Positions 60,101-61,045 of a stretch of DNA of 64,000 nt are shown here, piece after piece (positions within the stretch are counted from its first letter, which is position 1; every line of letters begins with the position of its first letter). Made by a program: the position numbers and the translations under genes. The notes under the pieces are model-generated. The model worked only from the letters and a program-made list of their open reading frames with translations. It ran no database searches and had not been told where the DNA came from. The stretch is from Callorhinus ursinus (lineage: Eukaryota > Chordata > Mammalia > Carnivora > Otariidae). Location: NCBI RefSeq assembly GCF_003265705.1, contig NW_020312935.1, positions 1,176,373-1,240,372 of the forward strand, read 5' to 3'.

Positions 60101-60303
60101 CAGCCAAAATCCAGCTCCATGGTCTCAAAGCTGAGGTTGGGGTAGTTCACTTCTCCACGCAGGTTCAGGCTATCTACTTGAGGGTGCTCCATGTACTTGA
60201 TCGCTAGAATTTCTTCTGCCACCCAGTTGTTCAAATCATTTCTGTAGGAAGGGTCAAATTTGACCAGCAAGTTTTTTTCTCCATCAATCTCCAGTTTAAT
60301 AGG
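1..60303 (-). CDS. HYDIN: HYDIN, internal part (23 exons, 1,268 codons)
   Basis: HYDIN is an axonemal protein of the central pair apparatus (C2 projection) of motile cilia and flagella. Its loss causes primary ciliary dyskinesia in people and hydrocephalus in mice (established knowledge). The 23 minus-strand exons listed separately join in consistent phase: 3,804 nt, exactly 1,268 codons, open throughout. Their order and wording match the known protein along its middle third. Content in order: ASH/Ig-like modules (window codons 1-760), a charged linker (761-876), an adenylate-kinase-like P-loop module (about 877-1171), and a KE/R-rich coiled-coil-prone stretch (1172-1268). The start, promoter, 5' exons, 3' exons and stop lie outside the window. 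No disabling change is seen, so this is the functional gene rather than a HYDIN2-like copy. Exon borders are predicted by eye from AG/GT sites and homology. Confidence 0.96.
293..459. repeat. GGAA-type microsatellite
   Basis: About 165 bp of (GGAA)n with GGCAGGGAGTTA and GGGAT interruptions, including two copies of GGCAGGGAGTTAGGAAGG. In the direction of HYDIN transcription it reads (TTCC)n, 145-310 nt upstream of the 3' splice site at 148. The long open frames across it are a by-product of the repeat. Confidence 0.97.
609..836 (+). repeat. CAN-SINE (tRNA-derived)
   Basis: Starts GGGGCGCCTGGGTGG, the tRNA-related head with box A/B relics, and ends in a (CT)n tract and AAAGGAATAAAT. Inserted against the HYDIN direction. 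Confidence 0.95.
1116..1257 (-). CDS. HYDIN: HYDIN exon 22 of window (codons 1172-1218, charged helix)
   Basis: 142 nt, acceptor TCCCTCCAG, donor AGAG|gtcaga. Two bases complete Glu, then [46 protein letters not shown]. Heptad-like alternation of K/R and E suggests a coiled coil or single alpha-helix leaving the kinase-like core. Confidence 0.95.
1448..1897 (+). repeat. MaLR/MLT1-type solo LTR
   Basis: Shares the family layout: ATGTGACCTGG..., GTCCTTGTAAGAGGGAGGCA, CCAGAACTGTAAGACAGTAA, and ends TTGTGGTAATTTGCTACTGC then AATAGG. Diverged, non-coding. Confidence 0.85.
2843..3240 (+). repeat. MIR fragment split by a CAN-SINE
   Basis: The right-hand part reads TGATATCTCTGAGCTTCATT, TTCCTTGTCTGTAAAAGGGG, GGAGGATTAAAT, a MIR core and 3' region. 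The SINE at 2897-3110 interrupts it with a 14-bp duplication. Confidence 0.8.
2897..3110 (-). repeat. CAN-SINE with 14-bp target duplication
   Basis: TTTTTTTTAAAAAAAGATTT at one end and GAGCCACCCAGGCACCCC at the other. Flanked by TGCTGTGTGATCTT at 2883-2896 and 3111-3124. Confidence 0.97.
3696..3879 (-). CDS. HYDIN: HYDIN exon 21 of window (codons 1111-1171, Walker-B half of ADK-like module)
   Basis: 184 nt, acceptor GGTTTCAG, donor GAAG|gtaagg. Encodes [61 protein letters not shown]. '[12 protein letters not shown]' is a Walker-B-like strand ending in Asp (codon 1121). It is the position where adenylate kinases carry the 'G-hhhDG-P' segment. The 'HIYVINM' strand then closes the core and the charged helix begins. 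Confidence 0.95.
4450..4626 (-). repeat. CAN-SINE
   Basis: AAAGATTTTATTTATTTGAG at the tail side, then GCAGAGGGAGAGGGAGAAGC and ATCATGACCTGAGCCGAAGG. The head is worn (ACCGCCCC in place of CACCCAGGCGCCC). Confidence 0.93.
5448..5492 (+). mobile_element. 45-bp L1 3'-end micro-insertion with 18-bp target duplication
   Basis: CCCCTGAAACAAATAATACA then TTATATGTTGATAATAATAA resembles the last bases of a carnivoran L1 (CTGAAACTAATA...TATGTTAA...). Flanked by perfect copies of AATAATATATTGAAGACA at 5430-5447 and 5493-5510. Confidence 0.85.
5876..6013 (-). CDS. HYDIN: HYDIN exon 20 of window (codons 1065-1110)
   Basis: 138 nt, 46 codons, symmetric phase 0, acceptor GCTCGACAG, donor CAG|gtgcgt. Encodes [46 protein letters not shown]. 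'[21 protein letters not shown]' aligns with the region of nucleotide kinases where a lid-to-core helix leads into the Walker B strand. Confidence 0.95.
6220..8520. repeat. Ancient interspersed repeat, with an antisense L2-like 3' end at 6240-6340
   Basis: CATTCAAGAAATACTAATTG, AGCACCTATTGTGCACAGGG is the reverse of an L2 tail. It is followed by GGATTTTATTCCAAGTGTTA, GTGGAAGCAGGAAGACTAGT and GAATGACTCCTTGAGTTTTG. I recognise the whole as a widespread mammalian repeat but not its name. Confidence 0.6.
9100..10440 (+). repeat. Old L2-like interspersed sequence
   Basis: Pyrimidine-rich sense text (CATGTGGACCTCCTCTCCTG..., CCCACTACAGCACCTGCC) then an L2-like tail at 10330-10440 ending TGCTGGATGAACAC. 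No intact frame. Confidence 0.5.
10581..10795 (-). CDS. HYDIN: HYDIN exon 19 of window (codons 993-1064, insert in ADK-like module)
   Basis: 215 nt, acceptor CTCTGTAG, donor CAG|gtacaa. Two bases complete Ala, then [71 protein letters not shown]. Ser/Thr/His-rich and probably disordered; it is an insertion between the P-loop half and the Walker-B half of the kinase-like module, as in the family. Confidence 0.93.
11757..12060. repeat. Old DNA-transposon-like repeat with internal 24-bp tandem repeat
   Basis: AGCAGCCACATTAAAAAAGT, TTTAACCCTATATATCCCAA, and CATTTCAAGTGGCCAGTG belong to a common mammalian repeat. At 11976-12023 the 24-bp unit CACATTTCAGTTTGGACCGG + CCGC/CCAC occurs twice and a third copy begins at 12024. 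Confidence 0.65.
12225..12420 (-). repeat. L2 3'-end relic
   Basis: CTCTGTGCCAGGCACCATTC, TAGGGGCTGGGAACACCTCA is the reverse of an L2 tail. Confidence 0.7.
12840..13388 (+). mobile_element. Solo ERV-type LTR
   Basis: Ends CAAAATTGTAAGCCACCTCA, GCATCTCCCGTGTACACATG, the polyadenylation signal AATAAA, then a T-rich stretch and a last part (AACTCAGAAGGACAGAGAG...). It looks like a class I LTR; no internal viral sequence. A 51-bp internal tandem duplication is noted separately. Confidence 0.7.
13060..13153. repeat. 51-bp tandem duplication inside the LTR
   Basis: TAGAGGGCAACACCTCCCGA (13060) recurs at 13111. The second copy runs to about 13153 (CAAACTATCTACC). Period 51 bp, no mismatch seen in the shared part. 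Confidence 0.93.
13559..13772 (+). repeat. CAN-SINE with 11-bp target duplication
   Basis: GGGCGCATGGGTGGCTCAGT ... CTCAAAGAAAAAAAAAAAAG. Flanks ATGATGTTATG (13548) and ATGATGGTATG (13773), one mismatch. Confidence 0.95.
14100..14640 (+). repeat. L2 3'-region relic
   Basis: CAAAATAAAACCCAAATTCC, AAGGTCAACTATGATGGGCC and CTTCCTTGCTTTCTTGGGCT are L2 3'-UTR words. Chance open frames only. Confidence 0.7.
14774..14947 (-). CDS. HYDIN: HYDIN exon 18 of window (codons 935-992, ADK-like module)
   Basis: 174 nt, acceptor TTTTTTGCAG, donor TCTG|gtaaga. Encodes (G)[57 protein letters not shown]. With the previous exon it forms GTPLSGKT, a full Walker A consensus (G-x4-G-K-T, codons 930-937). The following helix, the 'CLNID' strand and the RARELCIRA helix resemble the nucleoside-monophosphate kinase fold. 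No long open frame covers this exon; it was found by translating the minus strand. Confidence 0.94.
15252..15469 (+). repeat. CAN-SINE
   Basis: GGAGCATCTGGGTGGCTCAG ... CAAATAAATAAATAAAATCT. Flanked by TAGCTCTA and TAGTTCTA (8 bp, one mismatch). Confidence 0.95.
15724..16440 (+). repeat. MaLR/MLT1-type LTR split by a CAN-SINE
   Basis: TGTGGTAGGCTGAACAAGGA, TTATCTGGGTGGGCCCAATA, CCCTTACAGGAGGCATGCAG on the left; CATTTTAGATTTCTGATCTT, TCCGTTACAGTAGCAATAGG after the SINE. Confidence 0.88.
15990..16213 (-). repeat. CAN-SINE inside the LTR
   Basis: TTAATATTTATTTATTTATT, GAGAGAGAGAGAGAGAGA ... CTGAGCCACCCAGGCACTCC. Flanked by TGATGCTG at 15982 and 16214. Confidence 0.95.
16480..17330 (-). mobile_element. 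L1 3'-part fragments, antisense
   Basis: AACCATATTTAAGTGTACAG, ATGGAAACTCTGTACCCATT, TGTTCATCCATGTTGTAGCA and ATTCATCTGTCAATGGACGG are an L1 3' region reversed; 17030-17230 looks like a second, older L1 piece. Confidence 0.85.
17515..17688 (-). CDS. HYDIN: HYDIN exon 17 of window (codons 877-934, start of ADK-like module)
   Basis: 174 nt, acceptor TTAATTTGCAG, donor TCCG|gtatgc. Encodes [57 protein letters not shown]. '[13 protein letters not shown]' is the beta-strand plus the first part of a Walker A loop; the next exon supplies GKT. This is the N-terminal edge of the adenylate-kinase-like domain that Pfam calls Hydin_ADK. The Gly codon of GKT is split 1+2 by the intron. Confidence 0.95.
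17689..18151 (-). other. HYDIN: HYDIN intron (463 bp)
   Basis: Nothing recognised. Confidence 0.85.
18152..18331 (-). CDS. HYDIN: HYDIN exon 16 of window (codons 817-876, acidic linker)
   Basis: 180 nt, acceptor CTCTGGCAG, donor CAAA|gtaaac. Two bases complete Glu, then [59 protein letters not shown]. Ser/Thr-rich and then acidic; the [12 protein letters not shown] stretch is highly conserved. It looks like a flexible tether between the ASH region and the P-loop module. One base is left for Thr in the next exon. Confidence 0.94.
19425..19800 (+). repeat. MaLR/MLT1-type solo LTR
   Basis: TACAGGCTTAATTGATTCCC, CTAAAATTCGTAGGTTGAAA, AGGCAATAGACTTAAAATGA, TAAAATGAGGTCATATGGGT and TGTTGGTTAAGTCACCCAGT, in family order. 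Confidence 0.9.
19960..20090 (-). repeat. L2 3'-end relic
   Basis: TTTATTCATTCAGTCTCACA, CACGTATTTATTGGGTACTA, reverse of an L2 tail. Confidence 0.65.
20440..20620 (+). repeat. MIR
   Basis: TAGTGGTTACCATCACGGAC, TCTGGAGTCAGAGAGATCTG, TTAGTTTCTCATCTATGTGT, GCACAGGGCTTGGCATCTAG. Confidence 0.88.
20638..20790 (-). mobile_element. Carnivoran L1 3' end, antisense, truncated
   Basis: AAATTCAATCTAATTCATAT, GAGGTAGAATTCAGTGATTC, AGTGCTCATTACTTCAAGTG: reversed carnivoran L1 3' UTR. Confidence 0.8.
21022..21190 (-). CDS. HYDIN: HYDIN exon 15 of window (codons 761-816, linker)
   Basis: 169 nt, acceptor CTCTTGCAG, donor AACG|gtgaga. Encodes [56 protein letters not shown]. The [16 protein letters not shown] motif is a family signature just before the kinase-like module. 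The open frame extends well beyond both borders (20807-21559) by chance; only this part is coding. Confidence 0.95.
21685..21850. repeat. Unclassified old repeat with inverted motif
   Basis: AATCTGAATTTCAGATAAAC and TTTTATCTGAAATTCAAATT face each other around an AT-rich centre; the GTTGTCAGATGAAATATGGG text is common in mammalian repeats. Confidence 0.5.
21990..22105 (+). mobile_element. L1 relic
   Basis: AAAATTTATATGGAAGAACG, AAGAGCTAAGAATAGTTGAA is an L1 ORF2 word; CACCTGAAATTAATATAATC then TATGTTAATTTTAC follows like an L1 tail. Confidence 0.65.
22131..22330 (+). repeat. CAN-SINE
   Basis: GGGATGCCTGGCTGGCTCAG ... GAAATAAATAAATAAAATCT. Confidence 0.95.
22340..22570 (+). mobile_element. 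L1 ORF2 relic
   Basis: Degenerate translation with ATTCATATATGGAGCTTTGA at 22486-22505, in the L1 endonuclease-to-RT word order; many stops. Confidence 0.5.
23035..23130 (+). repeat. MLT1-type LTR end
   Basis: TTTTCAGTTGCTAAGCTTGG, GGGGCATTTGTTTTGCAGCC, AGATAACTACTTAATA. Confidence 0.6.
23848..24009 (-). mobile_element. Short carnivoran L1 3' fragment nested in the older L1, 19-bp target duplication
   Basis: TTTTTTATTGTTATGTTAAT, GATGCAGTGTTCCATGATTC, CCATGCAGAACGTGCCCTCC. Flanked by GAGAAAAGATAGTTTTTCT at 23829-23847 and 24010-24028. Confidence 0.95.
24210..24410 (-). repeat. CAN-SINE with 17-bp target duplication, inside the L1
   Basis: TAAAGATTTTATTTATTTGA ... GACTGAGCCACCCAGGCGCC. Flanked by TGATGATGACTTTTTAT at 24193 and 24411, perfect. 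Confidence 0.97.
25690..25850 (+). mobile_element. L1 ORF2 internal relic
   Basis: ATTAAATGTAAATGGTCTAA, ATACACCAATTAAAGACAGA, AAGAAACTCACTTCAAATAT, L1 ORF2 endonuclease words in order. Confidence 0.75.
26132..26371 (-). CDS. HYDIN: HYDIN exon 14 of window (codons 681-760, ASH modules)
   Basis: 240 nt, 80 codons, symmetric phase 0, acceptor GTCTTGCAG, donor AAG|gtgagc. Encodes [80 protein letters not shown]. It closes one ASH module (GQG) and holds most of the next ([13 protein letters not shown]...[19 protein letters not shown]). It is the last clear ASH core in the window before the linker. Confidence 0.95.
26510..26660 (-). repeat. Possible L2-like relic
   Basis: CATGCCAGGCACTGTACCAA then GGGCTTCATCACTC, and ACTCAGATGGGCCACTATCT. 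Confidence 0.5.
27110..27320. repeat. MER5-like hAT relic
   Basis: TACTGGGGAACCTATTAAAA, CAGGCCCCATCCCTAGAGAT, CTGGGAAATCTGCATTTTTA, CTCAGGTCATTCTGATATAG. Confidence 0.75.
27456..27688 (-). repeat. CAN-SINE with 15-bp target duplication and internal 20-bp tandem copy
   Basis: CTAAAAGGGTTTTCT at 27441-27455 and 27689-27703. CGGGGTTCGATCCCAGGACC occurs twice in tandem (27591-27610, 27611-27630). Confidence 0.97.
28605..29180 (-). repeat. MIR in two parts
   Basis: CATTTAATCTTCAAAATAAC, CCCTAGGAAGTAGGTATGG; then CAGACTGAGGTTTAGAGGCT, AGCCATGCAGCCTCCAAGTA after a 280-bp interruption. Confidence 0.75.
29346..29495 (-). CDS. HYDIN: HYDIN exon 13 of window (codons 631-680, ASH module)
   Basis: 150 nt, symmetric phase 0, acceptor TATTAAACAG, donor GAG|gtaagc. 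Encodes [40 protein letters not shown] and [10 protein letters not shown]. '[13 protein letters not shown]...VQVKFMP' is a textbook ASH second half. Nearly identical to the family sequence. Confidence 0.95.
29496..29833 (-). other. HYDIN: HYDIN intron (338 bp)
   Basis: 29560-29650 has an antisense L2-like tail (CTACATTTACTGAGTCCCTC). Otherwise nothing. Confidence 0.8.
29834..30025 (-). CDS. HYDIN: HYDIN exon 12 of window (codons 567-630, ASH module)
   Basis: 192 nt, 64 codons, symmetric phase 0, acceptor CTGTTCTAG, donor AAG|gtaaac. Starts [20 protein letters not shown], then [45 protein letters not shown] complete ASH opening: '[20 protein letters not shown]' followed by 'P-EWFV'. Cysteine-rich, as in the family. 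Confidence 0.95.
30176..30303 (-). CDS. HYDIN: HYDIN exon 11 of window (codons 524-566, ASH module)
   Basis: 128 nt, acceptor ATTGGTCCAG, donor AAG|gtaaga. Encodes (G)[40 protein letters not shown] and IK. '[16 protein letters not shown]' is the strand pair that ends an ASH module (V.F.P....G). Strongly conserved. Confidence 0.94.
30537..30673 (-). CDS. HYDIN: HYDIN exon 10 of window (codons 478-523, ASH module)
   Basis: 137 nt between CTGTTTCAG and GTAACC. One base completes Lys, then [40 protein letters not shown] and VLHDT. 'DFGYIILG...[12 protein letters not shown]' is an ASH opening. It leaves one base for a Gly codon. Part of a tight group of four exons within 31-29 kb with introns of only 150-340 bp. 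Confidence 0.93.
30674..31106 (-). other. HYDIN: HYDIN intron (433 bp)
   Basis: Nothing recognised. Confidence 0.85.
31107..31234 (-). CDS. HYDIN: HYDIN exon 9 of window (codons 436-477, linker)
   Basis: 128 nt, donor GCCAA|gtgagt. Encodes [20 protein letters not shown], then [20 protein letters not shown] and LA. Three AGs lie close together at the acceptor; the one in TTACTCCAG is chosen because it keeps phase 0 from the exon upstream and gives [10 protein letters not shown], collinear with the family. CTCAG twelve bases downstream would also keep frame and remove four residues (a possible minor isoform). Confidence 0.87.
31440..32685 (+). mobile_element. L1 3' end split by a 0.7-kb insertion
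   Basis: Left part CATCATGGAATACTACTCAA, CAATGAAAAATAAAGAACTA to about 31690. Right part from about 32400: TGGTGGAACAGTTCTGTACC, CTGTGAATCTATAATTATTT and CAAAATAAAAAGTT. The two parts are adjacent in a normal L1. Confidence 0.85.
31692..32395 (+). mobile_element. Solo LTR-like insertion
   Basis: Contains a TATATAAAAGG box at about 32214, a polyadenylation signal (CAATAAAAT) at about 32307, TTCTTACTTAAGGACTAGT twice (about 32121 and 32155) and a pyrimidine-rich R/U5-like end. Reads like a carnivoran ERV LTR; no internal viral sequence. The exact ends and target duplication were not resolved. Confidence 0.6.
33185..33415 (+). repeat. MIR
   Basis: ACATGGTCTTAGGAGTTGGA, CAGGCCTGGATTCAGATCCT, AACAGTTCAATAAATGGTAG. 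Confidence 0.88.
34050..34655 (+). repeat. L2 3'-region relic
   Basis: CTCAGAATAAAGCTCAAAAC, GATACCATGTCCTTCTTGCC, GGGCCTTTGCACCTACTGTT. It ends at the 3' side of exon 34657-34781, only about 20 bp away. Confidence 0.8.
34657..34781 (-). CDS. HYDIN: HYDIN exon 8 of window (codons 394-435, linker)
   Basis: 125 nt between ATCCCACAG and GTAAGA. Two bases complete a Gly codon, then [28 protein letters not shown] and [14 protein letters not shown] helical, acidic linker between ASH modules; [13 protein letters not shown] and TEE-PEDE align with the family. Too short to be picked up by long open frames; placed by homology and phase. Confidence 0.9.
34782..36509 (-). other. HYDIN: HYDIN intron (1,728 bp)
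   Basis: No clear repeat. 36374-36391 is a T18 run with CAATTGAGGAATCAC after it. Confidence 0.8.
36510..36687 (-). CDS. HYDIN: HYDIN exon 7 of window (codons 335-393, ASH module)
   Basis: 178 nt, acceptor CTACGTAG, donor CACG|gtatta. Starts [20 protein letters not shown], continues [20 protein letters not shown], then [19 protein letters not shown]. 'LRGEGIFP' ends one ASH module and begins the linker to the next. It leaves one base (G) that the following exon completes as Gly. The donor (GTATTA) is weak. Confidence 0.94.
36688..38034 (-). other. HYDIN: HYDIN intron (1,347 bp)
   Basis: Mostly the L1 relic below. 37500-38030 is unassigned; 37840-37870 has AATAAATCCTTGTTTAATAA, like an L2 end. 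Confidence 0.8.
36860..37470 (+). mobile_element. Old L1 ORF2/3' relic
   Basis: AAACAACCAGGGAAATGAAA, TCTGGTGGGAATGCCAATGG, GACCCAGGAATTTCACTCCT, in L1 order, many stops. Confidence 0.75.
38035..38172 (-). CDS. HYDIN: HYDIN exon 6 of window (codons 289-334, ASH module)
   Basis: 138 nt, symmetric phase 0, acceptor CTCTCAAG, donor TCG|gtaagt. Encodes [40 protein letters not shown] and LILPFS. '[15 protein letters not shown]' is the classic ASH core in which the module contacts a groove left by neighbouring strands. Conserved almost residue for residue with the family. Confidence 0.94.
39078..39270 (-). repeat. CAN-SINE with 12-bp target duplication
   Basis: CTTTTTTTTGAGATTTTATT ... ACTGAGCCACCCAGGTGA. 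CCTTAAGTATAT at 39066-39077 and 39271-39282. Confidence 0.96.
39610..39832 (-). repeat. MIR
   Basis: ACCCTATTTTATAGATGAGG, TGCTCAAGGTTCTGGAGTCC, ACCATGCTCTTTTCTCAATA. Confidence 0.82.
39950..40100. repeat. MER5A-like hAT relic
   Basis: TCGGCATCACCTGGGAGCTT, CCAGACCTACTGAATCAGAA, TCTGCACTGGAACCAGATTC, CCAGGTGACTCATATGCACA. Confidence 0.88.
40567..40776 (-). CDS. HYDIN: HYDIN exon 5 of window (codons 219-288, ASH module)
   Basis: 210 nt, 70 codons, symmetric phase 0. Starts [20 protein letters not shown] and ends [14 protein letters not shown] before GTATTG. The pattern 'F.I.P..G.L.P......ISFTF' is the hallmark second half of an ASH domain, and [18 protein letters not shown] opens the next. 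The acceptor lies in a 16-bp tandem duplication (see findings): two AGs with identical following bases, of which only the downstream one keeps the frame. Confidence 0.94.
40765..40796 (-). promoter_or_regulatory. HYDIN: Duplicated 3' splice site of HYDIN exon 5
   Basis: On the plus strand AATATCAAACACCTGT (40765-40780) is followed at once by AATACCAAACACCTGT (40781-40796), one mismatch. In the gene direction each unit carries ACAG|GTGTTTG. Only the downstream AG (40778-40777) keeps frame. Confidence 0.93.
41055..41174 (-). CDS. HYDIN: HYDIN exon 4 of window (codons 179-218)
   Basis: 120 nt, 40 codons, symmetric (phase 0 at both ends), acceptor TTTCTAG, donor GAA|gtaagt. Begins [20 protein letters not shown] and ends [10 protein letters not shown]. 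Poorly conserved linker leading into the next ASH module. The length is identical to the matching family stretch and the ends (SQVE, EMLS-GIEE) align. Because the exon is symmetric, skipping it would leave the frame open. It is too short and has too few start codons to stand out as an open frame by itself. Confidence 0.88.
41255..41810 (+). mobile_element. Old L1 3' relic
   Basis: ATATATGTACAAAGATGTTT, ACTGCAGCACTACTTATAAT, AGCAAAACTTTGGAAGCAAA, CTAAATGCCTATCAACAGGG. Confidence 0.78.
41996..42826 (+). mobile_element. L1 3' part (carnivoran type)
   Basis: TCATCGTCAGGGAAATGCAA, ACTGTTGGTGGGAATGCAAA, ATAAAGAAGAGGTGGTATAT, TGAAACTAATATAACACTGT, then AT-rich tail. GAACATGT on both sides may be a short duplication. 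ORF2 end is broken. Confidence 0.92.
42830..43320 (-). mobile_element. Old L1 relic, antisense
   Basis: ATTCAGCCAGTCTCCTATTG, CTTACTCCCACCTGCCACTA, GTTGTGACAAACACCTTTGT resemble the reversed L1 3' region. Confidence 0.6.
43709..43790 (-). CDS. HYDIN: HYDIN exon 3 of window (codons 151-178)
   Basis: Only 82 nt, the smallest exon here. Acceptor CTCTCCAG, donor GAT|gtacag. It encodes [20 protein letters not shown] then PTMVISD. The acidic-then-basic linker aligns with the TVLVDEDA...VISD portion of the family protein. The donor departs from the consensus (no G at -1, no GTRAGT), so inclusion may be inefficient. Phase fits both neighbours (1 base in, 0 out). Confidence 0.86.
43791..44407 (-). 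other. HYDIN: HYDIN intron (617 bp)
   Basis: No recognised repeat except a possible L2 tail (GAGTGGCTGGATGAACAAAT) near 44300. Confidence 0.8.
44408..44545 (-). CDS. HYDIN: HYDIN exon 2 of window (codons 105-150)
   Basis: 138 nt between TTTGTAG and GTAAGTG. The first base completes the Arg codon left by the upstream exon. Encodes [20 protein letters not shown], then a Ser/Ala/Pro-rich stretch, then [10 protein letters not shown] and two bases of a Lys codon. This is a low-complexity loop inside the ASH region and is one of the less conserved parts of the protein, but NDFVK and SQVESIP still align with the known family sequence. The ends are fixed by matching phases on both sides. Confidence 0.9.
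45030..45185. repeat. MER5A-like hAT relic
   Basis: GGGCTGGGAACCTCATTAAA, CTGATTCGGCAGGTCTCAGA, TTTTTAACAGCCTTCCCAGG, GTGATTCTAATATACAGCCA. Confidence 0.82.
46184..46220 (+). repeat. G-rich tract
   Basis: A run of 13 G at 46189-46201 with nearby GGGG runs; assembly across such a run is often unreliable. Confidence 0.85.
46840..47070 (+). repeat. MIR with G-rich insertion
   Basis: CAGAGTGCACAGTGGTTCAG, GGGTTTGAACTCTGGCTTCC, CACTATGTGACCTGGGTACT. 46889-46913 (GGCCGGGGCGGGGGCCGGGG) interrupts it. Confidence 0.75.
47605..47762. repeat. MER5-like hAT relic
   Basis: TCCATTGGAATCACCTGCTG, CAGACATTCTGATTTACTTG, CACTCCAGGCTAAGAATCAT. Confidence 0.7.
47819..48176 (+). repeat. MaLR/MLT1-type solo LTR
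   Basis: TGCTATGGTCTGAATGTTTG, TGATGGCATTAGGAGGTGGG, GAGGTGATTAGGTCATGAGG, TTCCAGAACTGTGAGAGATG, TTTTGTTATAGCAGTCCAAA. Nearly full length. Confidence 0.93.
48235..48412 (-). repeat. MIR
   Basis: TAATTAAATCTTCACAACAG, CTCGATGAGGTAGGTATTGC, CAAAACTGAAGCTCAGAGAG, CACACTCTTAACCAACTTTG. Confidence 0.85.
48553..48860 (-). other. Unidentified ~300-bp stretch ending in A14, open in two minus frames
   Basis: In the minus direction a non-repeat-looking sequence ends CTCATCGTC followed by A14 (T14 at 48553-48566 on the plus strand), as a retroposed copy would. One frame (48860 to 48567) is open for about 98 codons with [17 protein letters not shown] and [20 protein letters not shown]; another is open for about 80. 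I do not recognise a protein. No AATAAA precedes the A-run and I found no target duplication. It may be a truncated retrocopy of some mRNA, or an old repeat with an open frame by chance. Confidence 0.35.
49745..49975 (+). repeat. MLT1-type LTR 3' part
   Basis: CTAGCTTCCAGAACTGTGAG, AAAATGCATTTCTGTTGTTT. Confidence 0.75.
50041..50068. repeat. (AT)n simple repeat
   Basis: AAAAAAATATATATATATAT. Confidence 0.95.
50560..51045 (+). repeat. L2-like relic
   Basis: AGACCCTCTTTCTCCTACTA, AACCGAAAATCTAGCCACCA, CAGACCACGACAGTTCTCAC. Confidence 0.5.
51515..51700 (+). repeat. MIR-like fragment
   Basis: GACAGCGGTTAAGGCAAGGG, TCTGGGTCCATTGTGTGGGC, GAATGTGGCTGGCACAGAGA. Confidence 0.65.
52805..53335 (+). 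repeat. MaLR/MLT1-type solo LTR
   Basis: GTCTGGTAGGTTGAATAATG, ACCCCCATAACCTGTGAATG, TGTGCAGATGTGATTAAGTT, GTGTCCTTACAAGAGGGTGG, TGACCTCCAGAATGGGAAGA, AGAAACTAATAC end. Confidence 0.92.
53870..54010 (-). repeat. MIR-like fragment
   Basis: AGCACGTATTACATGAGAGG, CAAGGTCACAGGGGGCAAGC, CAGAGTCCAGGCTCTTGGCC. Confidence 0.65.
54375..54560 (-). repeat. MIR
   Basis: CATTCAGTCCTCATGACAGC, GGTCATATGGCCAGGAGGAC, AGCCCGGATTCTAACTGGCT. Confidence 0.75.
54843..55550 (+). mobile_element. 5'-truncated carnivoran L1 with target duplication
   Basis: L1 ORF2 C-terminus (open 54887-55264: [40 protein letters not shown]) plus 3' UTR and A-rich tail. Flanked by AAAAAGGCCACACTG (about 54828-54842) and AAAAAGGCCACGCTG (about 55551-55565), one mismatch. 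Dead copy by 5' truncation; fairly young. Confidence 0.95.
56545..57470. repeat. Old interspersed repeat with antisense L2-like start
   Basis: TTTTGAGGACCTACTCTGTG, CTGGGCTCTGGGATCCAGAG, then purine-rich text (AGGCTTAGACAGGAACGGCA, GGTATTTTGTACTTCATCCT, GTCCAGACAAGAGAGGATGG) like the block at 6220-8520. Confidence 0.6.
57640..57830 (+). repeat. L2 3'-region relic
   Basis: TTTACAAATCTCCCCACTGC, TTTTAAACTCCTTATCTCAG, GCACCAGGCCTCTCACATAT. Confidence 0.65.
58570..58745 (+). repeat. L2 3' end
   Basis: CAGGCCAGGGATAAAGTCTT, TATATCCCTGACGCCTCACA, then GAATGAGTGAATGAGTGAAC, the expected TGAA-type tail. Confidence 0.8.
59990..60303 (-). CDS. HYDIN: HYDIN exon 1 of window (codons 1-104, ASH-like)
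   Basis: 314 nt, starts in phase 0 after TTTGTAG (first residues [12 protein letters not shown]) and ends ...NEENQI plus two bases of an Arg codon before GTACC. Holds the core [20 protein letters not shown], then [20 protein letters not shown], the typical entry into a new ASH module (a line describing what lies in the beta-sandwich, then DFG). VVKFRWFFL follows near the end. The largest exon here. A 15.4-kb intron follows it, so it stands alone at the edge of the cluster. The neighbouring upstream exon is not inside the window. Confidence 0.94.
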
Positions 60304-60389
60304 CTACAAACAAGATAATGGGGGAATTACTAACCTTTGTACTATGCATTTCTAACCTGCTCCCTCAAACAGGACAACCGAAGTGATTT

Positions 60390-60470
60390 ATATGTATTTA
60401 TGTACCTACACACATGCAGATGCACACACATATATGTACACACAGATTAGTATGAAATATATATATATCC
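60390..60470. repeat. TA/CA-rich simple sequence
   Basis: TATATGTATTTATGTACCTA, CACACACATATATGTACACA, ATATATATATCC. Confidence 0.9.
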
Positions 60471-60731
60471 ACACTTCTCTGGTCCGTAATTATATATTCA
60501 CACTACGCATAATTAAATAGCCAGTATATCTAAATCTATATAGATTTTACACTGTATTGATAACTATAGATATTTTATATACATTTTATTAGTTGAAAAT
60601 GAAAGCAAGGAAAATCTGGACAGGAATCATTTGAAGGAAGGGATTTTGGTAATAGTTGTGAAGTTATAAGGATTGAGGACTTGCAAAAGGGAAAGTCTGC
60701 AATGAATAACTATTTAAAATACTCTTAACTG

Positions 60732-60954
60732 GGCACCTGGGTGGCTCAGTTGGTTGAGTGACTGCCTTCGGCTCAGGTCATGATCCTGGAGTCCCGGGAT
60801 AGAGTCCCACATCAGGCTCCCTGCTGAGCAGGGAGTCTGCTTCTCCCTCTGACCCTCCTCCCTCTCATGCTCTCTCTCTCTCTTTCATTCTCTCTCTCAA
60901 ATAAATAAATAAAATTTTAAAAAAAGAATTAAAAATTAAAAAATAGAATAAAAT
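60732..60954 (+). repeat. CAN-SINE with perfect 16-bp target duplication
   Basis: GGCACCTGGGTGGCTCAGTT ... CAAATAAATAAATAAAATTT. AAAATACTCTTAACTG at 60716 and 60955. Confidence 0.98.
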
Positions 60955-61045
60955 AAAATACTCTTAACTGAAAATAAATTAGATTGTAAAATGCTCTTCC
61001 TAGACAAGTGGGAAAAATCCGTTGCTTAAGAAATTTTTAAAAGGC

